Source: Bacteroidales bacterium
GTDB taxonomy: Bacteria > Bacteroidota > Bacteroidia > Bacteroidales > UBA932
Reading direction: 5' to 3'
Length of the DNA stretch: 64,000 nucleotides
Assembly (NCBI GenBank): GCA_017477465.1
Contig: JAFUVU010000046.1
Location: forward strand, 1 to 64,000
The position numbers and the translations under genes were made by a program. The notes under the pieces are model-generated. The model had not been told where the DNA came from. It was given only the letters and a program-made list of their open reading frames with translations, and did not search any database. The first letter of the stretch is position 1, and each line of letters begins with the position of its first letter. Positions 34,897 to 43,322 of this stretch are shown here, piece after piece.

Positions 34897-35823
34897 ATGA
34901 AAAGATTTTTTGTAGCTATCGCTGCCCTCGGCCTTGCAGCCGCTGTGGCATCCGCACAAGATTTCAACGCAGCGGTTGACGCATTCAACGCCGGAGCCCA
35001 GGCTCTGGAAACCAACAAAGTGGAAGCCCTCACCCAGTTCCGCCAAGCCCTCACCCTGGCACAGGCCTGCGAAGACGCAGAAGCAGCAGAACTGATCGGC
35101 AAATGCAAGGAGATCATCCCCGGTACCATCCTCTCCATTGCCAAGGAACAAATCAATGAAGCAAATTACGATGCAGCCCTCGCCACTCTCGCAGAGGCAA
35201 AGGCAGTCGCAACAGAATACAGCGCACAAGAAGCTATCGACGAGGCAGCCACCCTGGTTCCCAACGTGCTCCTTCGCAAAGGCACAACCCTGCTGAAAGC
35301 CAAGGATTTCGCTTCCGCAGTAGCATCTTTCAAGGAAGTTGTCGCTCTTACCCCCGAAGACGGACAGGCATATCTCCTTCTGGGCCAGGCACAGCTCCAG
35401 AACGGCGCAACGGATGACGCCATCGCAGCCCTCGGCAAAGCTTCCGAACTGGGCGAAGAGCAGGCCGGAAAGCTCCTCAGCACAACCTACCTCAAAAAAG
35501 GCATGGGTCTTCTGAAGGCCGGCAAGAATGCAGAAGCCATCGAAGCTCTGGAAACCTCCAACACCTACGCTGAAAGCGCCAACGCTTACAAGCTCATCGC
35601 CAGCGCCTACACCAAGAGCGGCAAGAGCGCAAAAGCCATCTCCGCTTATAAGAAGTATCTGGAAATCAGCCCTGACGCCAAAGACGCGGCCGACATCAAC
35701 TTCACCATCGCCGCCACTGCACAGAAGTCCGGTGACAAGGCTACCGCAAAAGAGTATTACGCAAAACTCGCCGGCACCAAGTACGCAGCCCAGGCAGAGG
35801 CCCAGCTAAAAGCGCTGAAATAA
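34897..35823 (+). CDS. Secreted TPR-repeat protein
   Basis: A 308-residue protein with a signal peptide (AAAVASA-Q) and tandem tetratricopeptide repeats through the whole chain, for example LRKGTTLLKAKDFASAVASF and AYLLLGQAQLQNGATDDAIA. It likely acts as a periplasmic scaffold. The ATG at 34897 (MKRFF) is used; an upstream in-frame ATG at 34870 would not begin with a signal peptide. The U32 gene starts with no spacer after its stop. Confidence 0.9.
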   Translation: MKRFFVAIAALGLAAAVASAQDFNAAVDAFNAGAQALETNKVEALTQFRQALTLAQACEDAEAAELIGKCKEIIPGTILSIAKEQINEANYDAALATLAEAKAVATEYSAQEAIDEAATLVPNVLLRKGTTLLKAKDFASAVASFKEVVALTPEDGQAYLLLGQAQLQNGATDDAIAALGKASELGEEQAGKLLSTTYLKKGMGLLKAGKNAEAIEALETSNTYAESANAYKLIASAYTKSGKSAKAISAYKKYLEISPDAKDAADINFTIAATAQKSGDKATAKEYYAKLAGTKYAAQAEAQLKALK

Positions 35824-37665
35824 TTGAAGACTCTTGAACTACTGGCGACAGCCAGAACAGCGGATATCGGCATCGCAGCAATCGACTGCGGTGCCGATGC
35901 CGTCTATCTGGCGGGGCCTGCTTTCGGGGCGCGCCAGGCGGCCGGCAACTCTGTGGAAGACATTGCCAGGCTGTGCCGGTACGCCCATCGGTTCGGAGCC
36001 AAAGTATTTGTAACGGTAAACACCATAGTCTTTGACAATGAGATTGACTCCGTCAAAGAGCTAATTCCCCAACTGGAAAAAGCCGGCACGGATGCGCTCA
36101 TAATCCAGGATCCCGCCGTGCTTGAACTGGCGCGTTCATCGGCCATGGCCTTGCATGCTTCTACGCAATGCGCCGTTCTGACGCCTGAAAAGGCCCGTTT
36201 TCTGGAAAGTTTGGGCTACGGGAGAATAGTCCTGGAAAGGCAGCTGTCACTGTCTCAGATAGAAGCCATCTCCAAAGCCGTAAACAGCGAGATAGAATGC
36301 TTTGTGCACGGTGCGCTTTGCGTAAGCTACAGCGGTCAGTGCTATTTATCGGAATACCTCACCGGCAGAAGCGCCAACCGCGGAGCCTGCGCCCAGCCAT
36401 GCCGCAATCTTTACGATCTGGAAGATGAGAAGGGGCGCACGCTGTCCAAAAACAAGGCTTTCCTCTCCCTCAAAGACCTCAATCTTTACAGCCACCTGAA
36501 GGAACTTGCCGATGCCGGAGCCATGTCCTTCAAAATTGAAGGCCGCCTCAAAAACATCTCCTATGTCAAGAACGTCGTAAAAGCCTATTCGGAGGCTCTG
36601 GACAAGCTTGTGGCCACCTATCCGGATCTTTACAAGCGCGCATCTTACGGCCATAGCACAGGCGGTTTCAAACCCGATTTGGACAAGACCTTCAACCGCG
36701 GTTATACATCGCTTTTCATAGACGGAAAACGCGGAAACTGGTCTTCATTGCTGACGCCAAAGTCGATGGGAGAGCTGATCGGCACTGTTAGGAAGGTCAC
36801 TCCGGACGGCTTTATCCTTAAGCCGGCAAAAGCGGATATAACACTCTCCAACGGAGACGGTTTTGCCATCGTAACGCAAGACGGAAGCATTACAGGCTTC
36901 AGGGCCGATATCTGCTCCGGCTACACCGTCCGCTGCAAAAAACCGGAGCAGCTGCGCGAAGGTATTCCCCTGTACCGCAATATCAACGCTTCTTTTGAAA
37001 AGGAGATACAGCGCCAGTCGCCGGAAAGAGTCATCGACGTGGATTTGACGGTTTCTTTTTCCGACGGCAGCATCTGCGCCAGCGCCAAAACCGAAGACGG
37101 AAGAACGGCAAGCGTGAGCTTATCGGCCCCACAGGACAAGGCCATGAACGAGGAGCGCATGTTACAGACCATCCGCACCCAATTCGCAAAAAAGAGCAGC
37201 ATCTACGCTTTCCGCAATCCGGAGATCCGCTGTCAAGGGGAAGTCCCTTTTATGCCCGCCTCTTTCATAAACGCCATCCGCCGCGAACTGGCCGAAAAAC
37301 TGGACTCGATCCCCGTACAGCCAATACCCCTTAAGAGAGGACAGGAAGACCCTTCCGTCCAATGCAACGCAAGTCTTTCCTACAAATTCAATATCGCCAA
37401 CGACACGGACCGCTCAATCTACCTGCGCAGAGGAGCAAGTTCCATGGAACAGGCATACGAGCTAAGCCACCGCGAAGGAATAGAATTGATGCGCAGCAAG
37501 TACTGCGTAAGGCATGAGCTGGGCCTATGTCCAAAACAAGGCAAAGCATCAAAGGCCGAATCCCTCTACCTGCGAAACGGGAAAATGCGGCTCTGTCTTT
37601 CTTTCGATTGCGCCCGCTGCGAAATGACAGTAAGCGACAGCGCCCCCACAACTACAAAGAAATAA
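35824..37665 (+). CDS. Peptidase U32 family protein (RlhA-like)
   Basis: A 613-residue protein starting KTLELLATARTADIG, AAIDCGADAVYL, and containing the family signature ECFVHGALCVSYSGQCYLSE with Cys residues, then GACAQPCR. A C-terminal Cys-containing tail (CVRHELGLCP, CARCEM) may hold a metal cluster. Family members act in prephenate-dependent hydroxylation of rRNA or tRNA rather than as proteases. The likely start is a TTG that directly follows the TAA of the TPR gene; no ATG is available before the conserved region, which implies translational coupling. Confidence 0.9.
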   Translation: MKTLELLATARTADIGIAAIDCGADAVYLAGPAFGARQAAGNSVEDIARLCRYAHRFGAKVFVTVNTIVFDNEIDSVKELIPQLEKAGTDALIIQDPAVLELARSSAMALHASTQCAVLTPEKARFLESLGYGRIVLERQLSLSQIEAISKAVNSEIECFVHGALCVSYSGQCYLSEYLTGRSANRGACAQPCRNLYDLEDEKGRTLSKNKAFLSLKDLNLYSHLKELADAGAMSFKIEGRLKNISYVKNVVKAYSEALDKLVATYPDLYKRASYGHSTGGFKPDLDKTFNRGYTSLFIDGKRGNWSSLLTPKSMGELIGTVRKVTPDGFILKPAKADITLSNGDGFAIVTQDGSITGFRADICSGYTVRCKKPEQLREGIPLYRNINASFEKEIQRQSPERVIDVDLTVSFSDGSICASAKTEDGRTASVSLSAPQDKAMNEERMLQTIRTQFAKKSSIYAFRNPEIRCQGEVPFMPASFINAIRRELAEKLDSIPVQPIPLKRGQEDPSVQCNASLSYKFNIANDTDRSIYLRRGASSMEQAYELSHREGIELMRSKYCVRHELGLCPKQGKASKAESLYLRNGKMRLCLSFDCARCEMTVSDSAPTTTKK

Positions 37666-38827
37666 GTTCCAGGACTAGTTCGACATCACCGAAGCCTATT
37701 GCCCTGCCGCTGTATTTTTCTATGTAACTTCTTGTAAGTGAGCCGCGCCAGACAATATCGTCCCTTGTGTAGAGCGGGATTTCCAAATCAATGCCGTATG
37801 CCTTTGAATTATACTTGACCGTAGCGCTGCATTTCCAGCTTGTCCTGGTGCCGCCGTCGTCTTCTATGAGCATAAAAGCGCACGAGCTGAGACCTGTTTT
37901 TTCCGATGTATTCCATTCTGACACCAGCACTGCGTTAGGCTGCAGAACTTCCCCTACCTGCGAACGTCTTACTACAATCATAAAGTCGGTGATTGACGGT
38001 TCGTACAAACGTAATTCCGCCTCCGTTGATGCCGTAAAGTCCTCAACAGCACCTACTTTGCAGAAAAACTCACTGCCCCCGGCCAGCCAGGAATCGAATT
38101 GACGCTTAGCTTTGAACGAGCGGAGGACAAGGGTGCGCAATTCGGGGGCATCGGCCTTTACAAGTATATCGCCGCCTCCGCTGCCCCAGGAGGGGTCTTC
38201 CCTTCGGCGCAGTTCCAAAGACTTATAGTCCGCATCCGAGTTGCGGTTCATCACCCATACGGGGCGTTCTGCGGCCATTTCTTCGCTCACCAGTATCTTC
38301 TCCACCGTTCCGTCGCTTTTGAGTGCGAAACCTTCGTTGCGGAGGGCGCCGTCACCCGTGTCGTAGGTTATTATGGGCAGCCCTTCGCCGTTCCAGGAAT
38401 CCGAATATGGCCAGTAAATCTGCACATCCGACAGCGAGAGGGAATCCAGCCACGCCTCAGCGTCTCCCTCGCCTGCCTTTGTTGACAGGACCGCATCATG
38501 CAGCAGTTCCCTAAGCGGATGCGGGTATTTTGCCGATTTGGTTTCTCCATCATCGCCTACTCCGCTACCGGGGGCGCGGAATAGGTCCTGCATGCGGTAT
38601 TCTTCGTCATAACCGTTGCCTGCCGATGCGCTTGCCGCATCGTGCACTTCTTCAAGATGCTGGGCCTCCAGCGGCAAAGAAGCGAACAGGCGCGCAACCT
38701 CTTCAAGGGAAACAAACGGGGCAGGCTCTTGAGGGAGGGGCTCCTCAGTGTTGAATTTGTCACAGGCTGCCAGAATTGCAGTACCCAGGGCCAGCAGCAC
38801 CCCTGCTTTTAAATAACAGTATTTCAT
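37652..38827 (-). CDS. Lipoprotein of unknown function
   Basis: A 391-residue lipoprotein with lipobox ILAAC. No domain recognised; it has an acidic N-terminal part and a C-terminal beta-rich half. The ATG at 38827 (MKYCYLKAG) puts the signal peptide at the N-terminus; a longer frame is rejected. Its 3' end overlaps the convergent U32 gene by 14 nt. Confidence 0.8.
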   Translation of the reverse strand: MKYCYLKAGVLLALGTAILAACDKFNTEEPLPQEPAPFVSLEEVARLFASLPLEAQHLEEVHDAASASAGNGYDEEYRMQDLFRAPGSGVGDDGETKSAKYPHPLRELLHDAVLSTKAGEGDAEAWLDSLSLSDVQIYWPYSDSWNGEGLPIITYDTGDGALRNEGFALKSDGTVEKILVSEEMAAERPVWVMNRNSDADYKSLELRRREDPSWGSGGGDILVKADAPELRTLVLRSFKAKRQFDSWLAGGSEFFCKVGAVEDFTASTEAELRLYEPSITDFMIVVRRSQVGEVLQPNAVLVSEWNTSEKTGLSSCAFMLIEDDGGTRTSWKCSATVKYNSKAYGIDLEIPLYTRDDIVWRGSLTRSYIEKYSGRAIGFGDVELVLELISL

Positions 38828-38880
38828 AGCTTTTTTGCGGCTTTTTACTTGCCGTTTCCTTGCTACAAAGTACCGGAAAC

Positions 38881-38910
38881 TTATCCGTTTTAAAAAATTA
38901 AAACGGATAA
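38881..38910. repeat. Perfect 13-bp palindrome
   Basis: TTATCCGTTTTAA-AAAA-TTAAAACGGATAA, upstream of the lipoprotein and downstream of the prmC terminator. It could be an operator or a second terminator. Confidence 0.8.
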
Positions 38911-38915
38911 ATAGC

Positions 38916-38950
38916 AAAATAGGCCTCCAGGTTAGCTGGAAGGCCTATTT
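38916..38950 (-). terminator. Terminator of the PBP1A-ddl-prmC operon
   Basis: On the minus strand AAATAGGCCTTCCAG / CTGG-AGGCCTATTTT with one bulge and a GTTAG-type loop; the hairpin includes the prmC stop codon and ends in a T-rich run. Confidence 0.75.
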
Positions 38951-39847
38951 CATATAAAAAACAAAGCGGTTTTTGTCGTAAAAGTCCGTTACCAGGTTTA
39001 CCTCCTGGAAGCCGGAGGAGCGGAAAAGATCGGCCGTTTCTTTGCCGAGGACTTCATTTATCTCCGTAAGCGCCTTCCCCTCAGGGGAGAGAAAACGCTC
39101 CGACCAGCGGGCTATGGCCCGATAGAAAAGAAGCGGATCGTCATCCGGGACGAACAGAGCCTCGGAAGGTTCATAACCAAGCACGTTGCGGCGCAACTGC
39201 GGTTTCTCCTTTTCCATTATGTACGGCGGATTGGAGAGTATAAGGTCGAAGCTGCCGTAGTTGAATTCCTGTTCCGTATCCAGGACATCGGCGGCTACGA
39301 AGGTGGGGGCAAGGGCGCCGGTGCTTTTCAGCTCGGCGGAGAAATTCTGGCTTCTGGCTACTTCCAGTGCCTTTTCCGACATATCCACGCCAACTACGCG
39401 GGAACCGGGTACGCCAAGCGCCACAGACCATGCGATATTGCCGGAGCCGGTGCACAGGTCAAGTACGCGCACAGGTTCGGCCGATTTTCCATAAGGGATA
39501 CGCATCCGTTTTATACGGCCGGCAATCTTGATTGCCTCGCGCACCAGAAGTTCAGTCTCCGGGCGCGGGATAAGGACGTCCTTTGTGACGCGGAAGCTGC
39601 GGCCGGCGAATTCGGCCCTTCCTATTACATATTGGATAGGTTCCCCTGCCTGAAGACGGACAAGGGCCTCTGCAAGCGGCTGCTCCCCTTTTTTGTCTAT
39701 CTGGTACTGCGGCTCCACTATATGCGTGTAGCTTTTGGTCCCTATCATCTCCTCACACAGCATCAGGATAATGTTTTTGGCTTCTGCCGTGGGATACAAT
39801 GGTTCCAGGGCCGCTACACCTTTTTTCAGAAATTCAGTGAGCAGCAT
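38945..39847 (-). CDS. prmC: Release factor glutamine N5-methyltransferase
   Basis: A 300-residue SAM-dependent enzyme that methylates the GGQ glutamine of release factors. The SAM site VLDLCTGSGNIA and the catalytic NPPYI motif (LILSNPPYIMEKEKPQL) are diagnostic. It begins 2 nt after the ddl stop and is the last gene of the PBP1A-ddl-prmC operon. Confidence 0.95.
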   Translation of the reverse strand: MLLTEFLKKGVAALEPLYPTAEAKNIILMLCEEMIGTKSYTHIVEPQYQIDKKGEQPLAEALVRLQAGEPIQYVIGRAEFAGRSFRVTKDVLIPRPETELLVREAIKIAGRIKRMRIPYGKSAEPVRVLDLCTGSGNIAWSVALGVPGSRVVGVDMSEKALEVARSQNFSAELKSTGALAPTFVAADVLDTEQEFNYGSFDLILSNPPYIMEKEKPQLRRNVLGYEPSEALFVPDDDPLLFYRAIARWSERFLSPEGKALTEINEVLGKETADLFRSSGFQEVNLVTDFYDKNRFVFYMK

Positions 39848-39849
39848 TA

Positions 39850-40869
39850 TCAGGCGTTTTCTATTATGGTGGTCAGGAAGTCCGTAAAGTTTAGACCGGC
39901 TGCGCGCACCATCTTGGGAACGAGCGAGGCATTGGTCATGCCGGGGATTATATTCACTTCCAGGAAATAGAGGCCGTCAGGGGTGGAAATATAGTCCATT
40001 CGGACAAGGCCCTTGCAACCCAGGAAGCTGTAAATGCGGCATGTGGTTTCCTGGACGGCGGCGGTGAGTTCATCGGAGATGGGGGCCGGGCAGATTTCCT
40101 GGCTGAGTCCGTTGTACTTGGCGTCATAGTCGAACCAGCCGCTCTGGGAGATAATCTCGATGACAGGCAGAGCCTTGACGGAAGTGCCGTCAAAATAAGC
40201 CGCGCAGGTGAGTTCGTGGTCTCCATAGATAGCGGCTTCCACTATTACTGTATTGCTCTCCTTGAAGGCGTAACGGATTGCTGCGGGAAGGTCGGCCGCT
40301 TTTTCCACTTTTGTGATGCCGAAGCTGGAGCCGCCGCTGGTGGGTTTTACAAAGAGCGGAAGCCCGAGCCGGGTAACTGTCTTGACGGAAAAGTCTTCGA
40401 CATCTTCTCCTTCGCGGATGAAAGCGTCCTTGGCCATCTTGACAAAATCGGCATTGCGTAAGTAGCTCTTGCAAGCGTATTTATCGAATGCTATAGTGGT
40501 TACGAAAGCGCTGCAGGTGGAATGCGGGACACCGAGCATCTCCAAATAGCCCTGGAGGAGGCCGGTTTCTCCGGGCGCGCCATGCTGCATGATATAGGCA
40601 AAGTCGAATTTTATCTTTTCGCCGAGAACCATGACCGAGAAGTCGGACTTGTCAACTTCCGGCTGAGCGCCTTCCGGGAAAGCCTGGCGCATGGAGTTGG
40701 CCTTACGCATTGCCACAAGTTTCCACTGGCCGAAGCGGGCGAAAATCTCGTAAACGTCCCATTTGAATTCGTCGATGCGGGATGCGGTGAATTCTCCGCT
40801 CCTGCATGACACCTCCCACTCGGAGGAATCGCTGCCATAGATTACAGCAATTGACTGATAATTAGCCAT
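39850..40869 (-). CDS. ddl: D-alanine--D-alanine ligase
   Basis: A 339-residue ATP-grasp enzyme making D-Ala-D-Ala for the peptidoglycan stem. Motifs FVKPTSGGSSFGITKV and FLEVNIIPGMTNASLVPKM match Ddl. Its ATG overlaps the stop of the PBP1A gene by one base (TAATG), and prmC follows at 2 nt. Confidence 0.95.
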   Translation of the reverse strand: MANYQSIAVIYGSDSSEWEVSCRSGEFTASRIDEFKWDVYEIFARFGQWKLVAMRKANSMRQAFPEGAQPEVDKSDFSVMVLGEKIKFDFAYIMQHGAPGETGLLQGYLEMLGVPHSTCSAFVTTIAFDKYACKSYLRNADFVKMAKDAFIREGEDVEDFSVKTVTRLGLPLFVKPTSGGSSFGITKVEKAADLPAAIRYAFKESNTVIVEAAIYGDHELTCAAYFDGTSVKALPVIEIISQSGWFDYDAKYNGLSQEICPAPISDELTAAVQETTCRIYSFLGCKGLVRMDYISTPDGLYFLEVNIIPGMTNASLVPKMVRAAGLNFTDFLTTIIENA

Positions 40870-43187
40870 TATTCGAAGTAATATGTTTCAAGATCTGTTG
40901 TTTCGGAAGCGCCTTGCTCCGAGCCTGAGGAGCAGAACGACCCCTTGGTGAATTCGGGGAAGGTGTCACTCTCCGATATGCCAAGAGTCCCGTCCTTAAG
41001 GACTTTCTGCATCCACAGGCCCCAGATAGGAAGGGCCATATTGGCACCCTGGCCGAGGCTTGTGCTTGCAAAATGCACATAGCGGTCTTCGGCACCCACC
41101 CATACGCCTGCGGTGATGGTGGGCGTGTAGCCGATGAACCAACCGTCGGAGTTGTCGTTGGTGGTGCCGGTCTTTCCTGCGATTTCACCTTTGAGCCCGT
41201 ATCTGAAGCGCAGACGGCTGCCTGTACCGCCATCCACCACTCCGCGCATCATCTGCACCATTTCGCCGGTGGCCCTTTGCGAGAGGGCTTCGCGCTTGCG
41301 GTCGCTGAACTGGCCGAGGATGTTGCCGTCGCTGTCTTCGATGCGCGTCACAAAGACCGGAGCGGTATAAGTGCCGCCCGAAGGGTATGTGTTATAAGCG
41401 GTAACCATGTCAAAGACAGAAAGATCCGCCGATCCTACGCAAAGCGACACCACAGGGTCGATAAAGCCGCCGATACCCATCTTTCGCATCATGGAAACCA
41501 TCTGCGGCGCCCCGAGCTGCTTCATCAGATAGGCCGATACCGAGTTGGAACTCTGCGCCAGACCCCAGCGAAGGTCGACCATCGTGCCGTCGGCATGGGG
41601 ATCCTGGGGGGACCAGGTCTGATCGTCGTTCACTACTATGACTACCGGCGAATTTAGTACGGGGTCGCAGGGCGTCATGCCCGATTCCATCGCCTGAGTA
41701 TAGAGGAAAGGCTTGATTGTGGAACCCACCTGGCGCTTGCCCTGGCGGACGTTGTCGTATTTGAAATAGCGGTAATCAGGACCGCCTACGTATGCCCTTA
41801 TATGTCCTGTGCCAGGCTCGATGGCCATGAAGGCGGCGCGGAAGAAGGACTTGTAATAGCGTATGGAATCGTTAGGAGTCAGCGTTGTATCGATGTAACC
41901 CGGTTTGTTCCAGGAGAATACACGCATTTTGACCGGCTTGTCGAAGGAGGCTTCTATCTCCGATTCCGAGTGGCCGGACGCCTTCATCATGCGGGTGCGG
42001 TCGCTCCAGCGGCGGGCCTGCTGCAGGGTTGTCTCGATGACTTTTTTGTCTGTATCGGAAGAGAACGGAGCGTTTTTGCGGTATTTGAGCTCGCGGAAGA
42101 AGGCTTTCTGGAGGTCTTTGCCCAGATGCTCGGCAATTGCTTCTTCCGCATAACGCTGCATCTTGTAATTGATGGTAGTGTAGATGCGCAGGCCGTCGCG
42201 GTCCAGATCGTAGGGGGTGCCGTCGCTCTTTGAATTCTTGTTGAGCCAGCCGTACACGGGATCTTCGGCCCAGAGGAGAGAATCCACCTTATAGTCTTCG
42301 TCCGTCTGGTAGGAGGAGCGTTTGGGCTTGGAGGCGCTCATAGTGCGGCGAAGCATATCGCGGAAATACGGGCCGACGCCGGTTGTACGGTCTCCGGTGC
42401 GGGTGTGAAGGACGATGGGAAGGGCCTGCAGCGAATCGCACTGCTGACGGCTGAGGTAGTTCATCTCCCTCATGCGCTCCAGTACCAGATTGCGGCGCTT
42501 GAGCGCGTGGTCGGGATTTATAGAAGGATTGTACCTTGTGGGTTTGTTGACCATTCCCACGAGCACGGCGCTTTCTTCCGTCAGCAGGTCGGCCGGTTTT
42601 TTGCCGAAAAACTGATTTGCCGCCGATGAGATGCCGTAAGAATTGGAGCCGAAGAAGATGGCGTTGAGGTACATGTCCACAATCTCTTCCTTGGTGTAGT
42701 TCCTTTCCAGCTTTATGGCTGTTATCCATTCCTTCAGTTTGATCCACACCATTTTGACCTTGCCTACATGCTCGCCGCGGGGGTAGAGCGTCTTGGCAAG
42801 CTGCTGGGTGATGGTGGAACCGCCGCCCTGGGATGAATCCCGGGAAAGGAGCGTTTTGAACAGAACGCGCGCAAGGGACGGCAGATCTACGCCTGAGTGC
42901 TTGTAGAAACGCTTGTCTTCAGTGGCTACGGCTGCCTGGATAAGGGAGGGGGCCAGTTCGTCGTAAGAGACGAAGGTGCGGTTCTCTATATGATAGGTAG
43001 TAAGGATTTCGCCTTCTTCCGCTATTACCTGGGTGGCAAGTTTGGAATCCGGGTTTTCCAGTTCTTCTATAGAGGGTATGTCGGCAAAGGCCCAGACCAG
43101 GCAGAGCAGGATAGCGAGGGCGGCGAAAGGGGTTACCAGCAGGAACCAGAACCACTTTGTTATCTTTTTACGGCTTTCTTCTGTCAT
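40869..43187 (-). CDS. Bifunctional penicillin-binding protein 1A
   Basis: A 772-residue inner-membrane enzyme that polymerises and cross-links peptidoglycan. It has a membrane anchor (about 10-32) and a GT51 domain with EDKRFYKHSGVDLPSLARV and GGSTITQQLAKTLYPRG. The transpeptidase domain has STIKPFLY (SxxK), SSNSVSA (SxN) and GKTGTTND (KTG). It is first in an operon with ddl and prmC, and divergent from topA. Confidence 0.96.
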   Translation of the reverse strand: MTEESRKKITKWFWFLLVTPFAALAILLCLVWAFADIPSIEELENPDSKLATQVIAEEGEILTTYHIENRTFVSYDELAPSLIQAAVATEDKRFYKHSGVDLPSLARVLFKTLLSRDSSQGGGSTITQQLAKTLYPRGEHVGKVKMVWIKLKEWITAIKLERNYTKEEIVDMYLNAIFFGSNSYGISSAANQFFGKKPADLLTEESAVLVGMVNKPTRYNPSINPDHALKRRNLVLERMREMNYLSRQQCDSLQALPIVLHTRTGDRTTGVGPYFRDMLRRTMSASKPKRSSYQTDEDYKVDSLLWAEDPVYGWLNKNSKSDGTPYDLDRDGLRIYTTINYKMQRYAEEAIAEHLGKDLQKAFFRELKYRKNAPFSSDTDKKVIETTLQQARRWSDRTRMMKASGHSESEIEASFDKPVKMRVFSWNKPGYIDTTLTPNDSIRYYKSFFRAAFMAIEPGTGHIRAYVGGPDYRYFKYDNVRQGKRQVGSTIKPFLYTQAMESGMTPCDPVLNSPVVIVVNDDQTWSPQDPHADGTMVDLRWGLAQSSNSVSAYLMKQLGAPQMVSMMRKMGIGGFIDPVVSLCVGSADLSVFDMVTAYNTYPSGGTYTAPVFVTRIEDSDGNILGQFSDRKREALSQRATGEMVQMMRGVVDGGTGSRLRFRYGLKGEIAGKTGTTNDNSDGWFIGYTPTITAGVWVGAEDRYVHFASTSLGQGANMALPIWGLWMQKVLKDGTLGISESDTFPEFTKGSFCSSGSEQGASETTDLETYYFE

Positions 43188-43262
43188 TGTCTAAAAAAAT
43201 TCGTCCGCGTACAAGACCTAAGGTCTTGGCAGAAATTCCAGTTTACAAAATTACACAGAAAA

Positions 43263-43295
43263 TTTGGAAAATTGCCCCGATTCTGCTTTACTTTG
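43263..43295 (+). promoter_or_regulatory. Candidate promoter of topA
   Basis: TTTG (43263-43266) and TTACTTTG (43288-43295) are 21 nt apart; the -7 box has one mismatch to TAnnTTTG. The ATG of topA is 28 nt downstream. Confidence 0.5.
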
Positions 43296-43322
43296 CAGAA
43301 TAAAACTGAAAAACTTGAGAAT

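Noticed and set aside
42897..43322. N-terminal extension of topA by 142 codons
   Set aside because: It is antisense to the PBP1A gene and the divergent promoter region; TopA homologues begin at the ATG at 43323.
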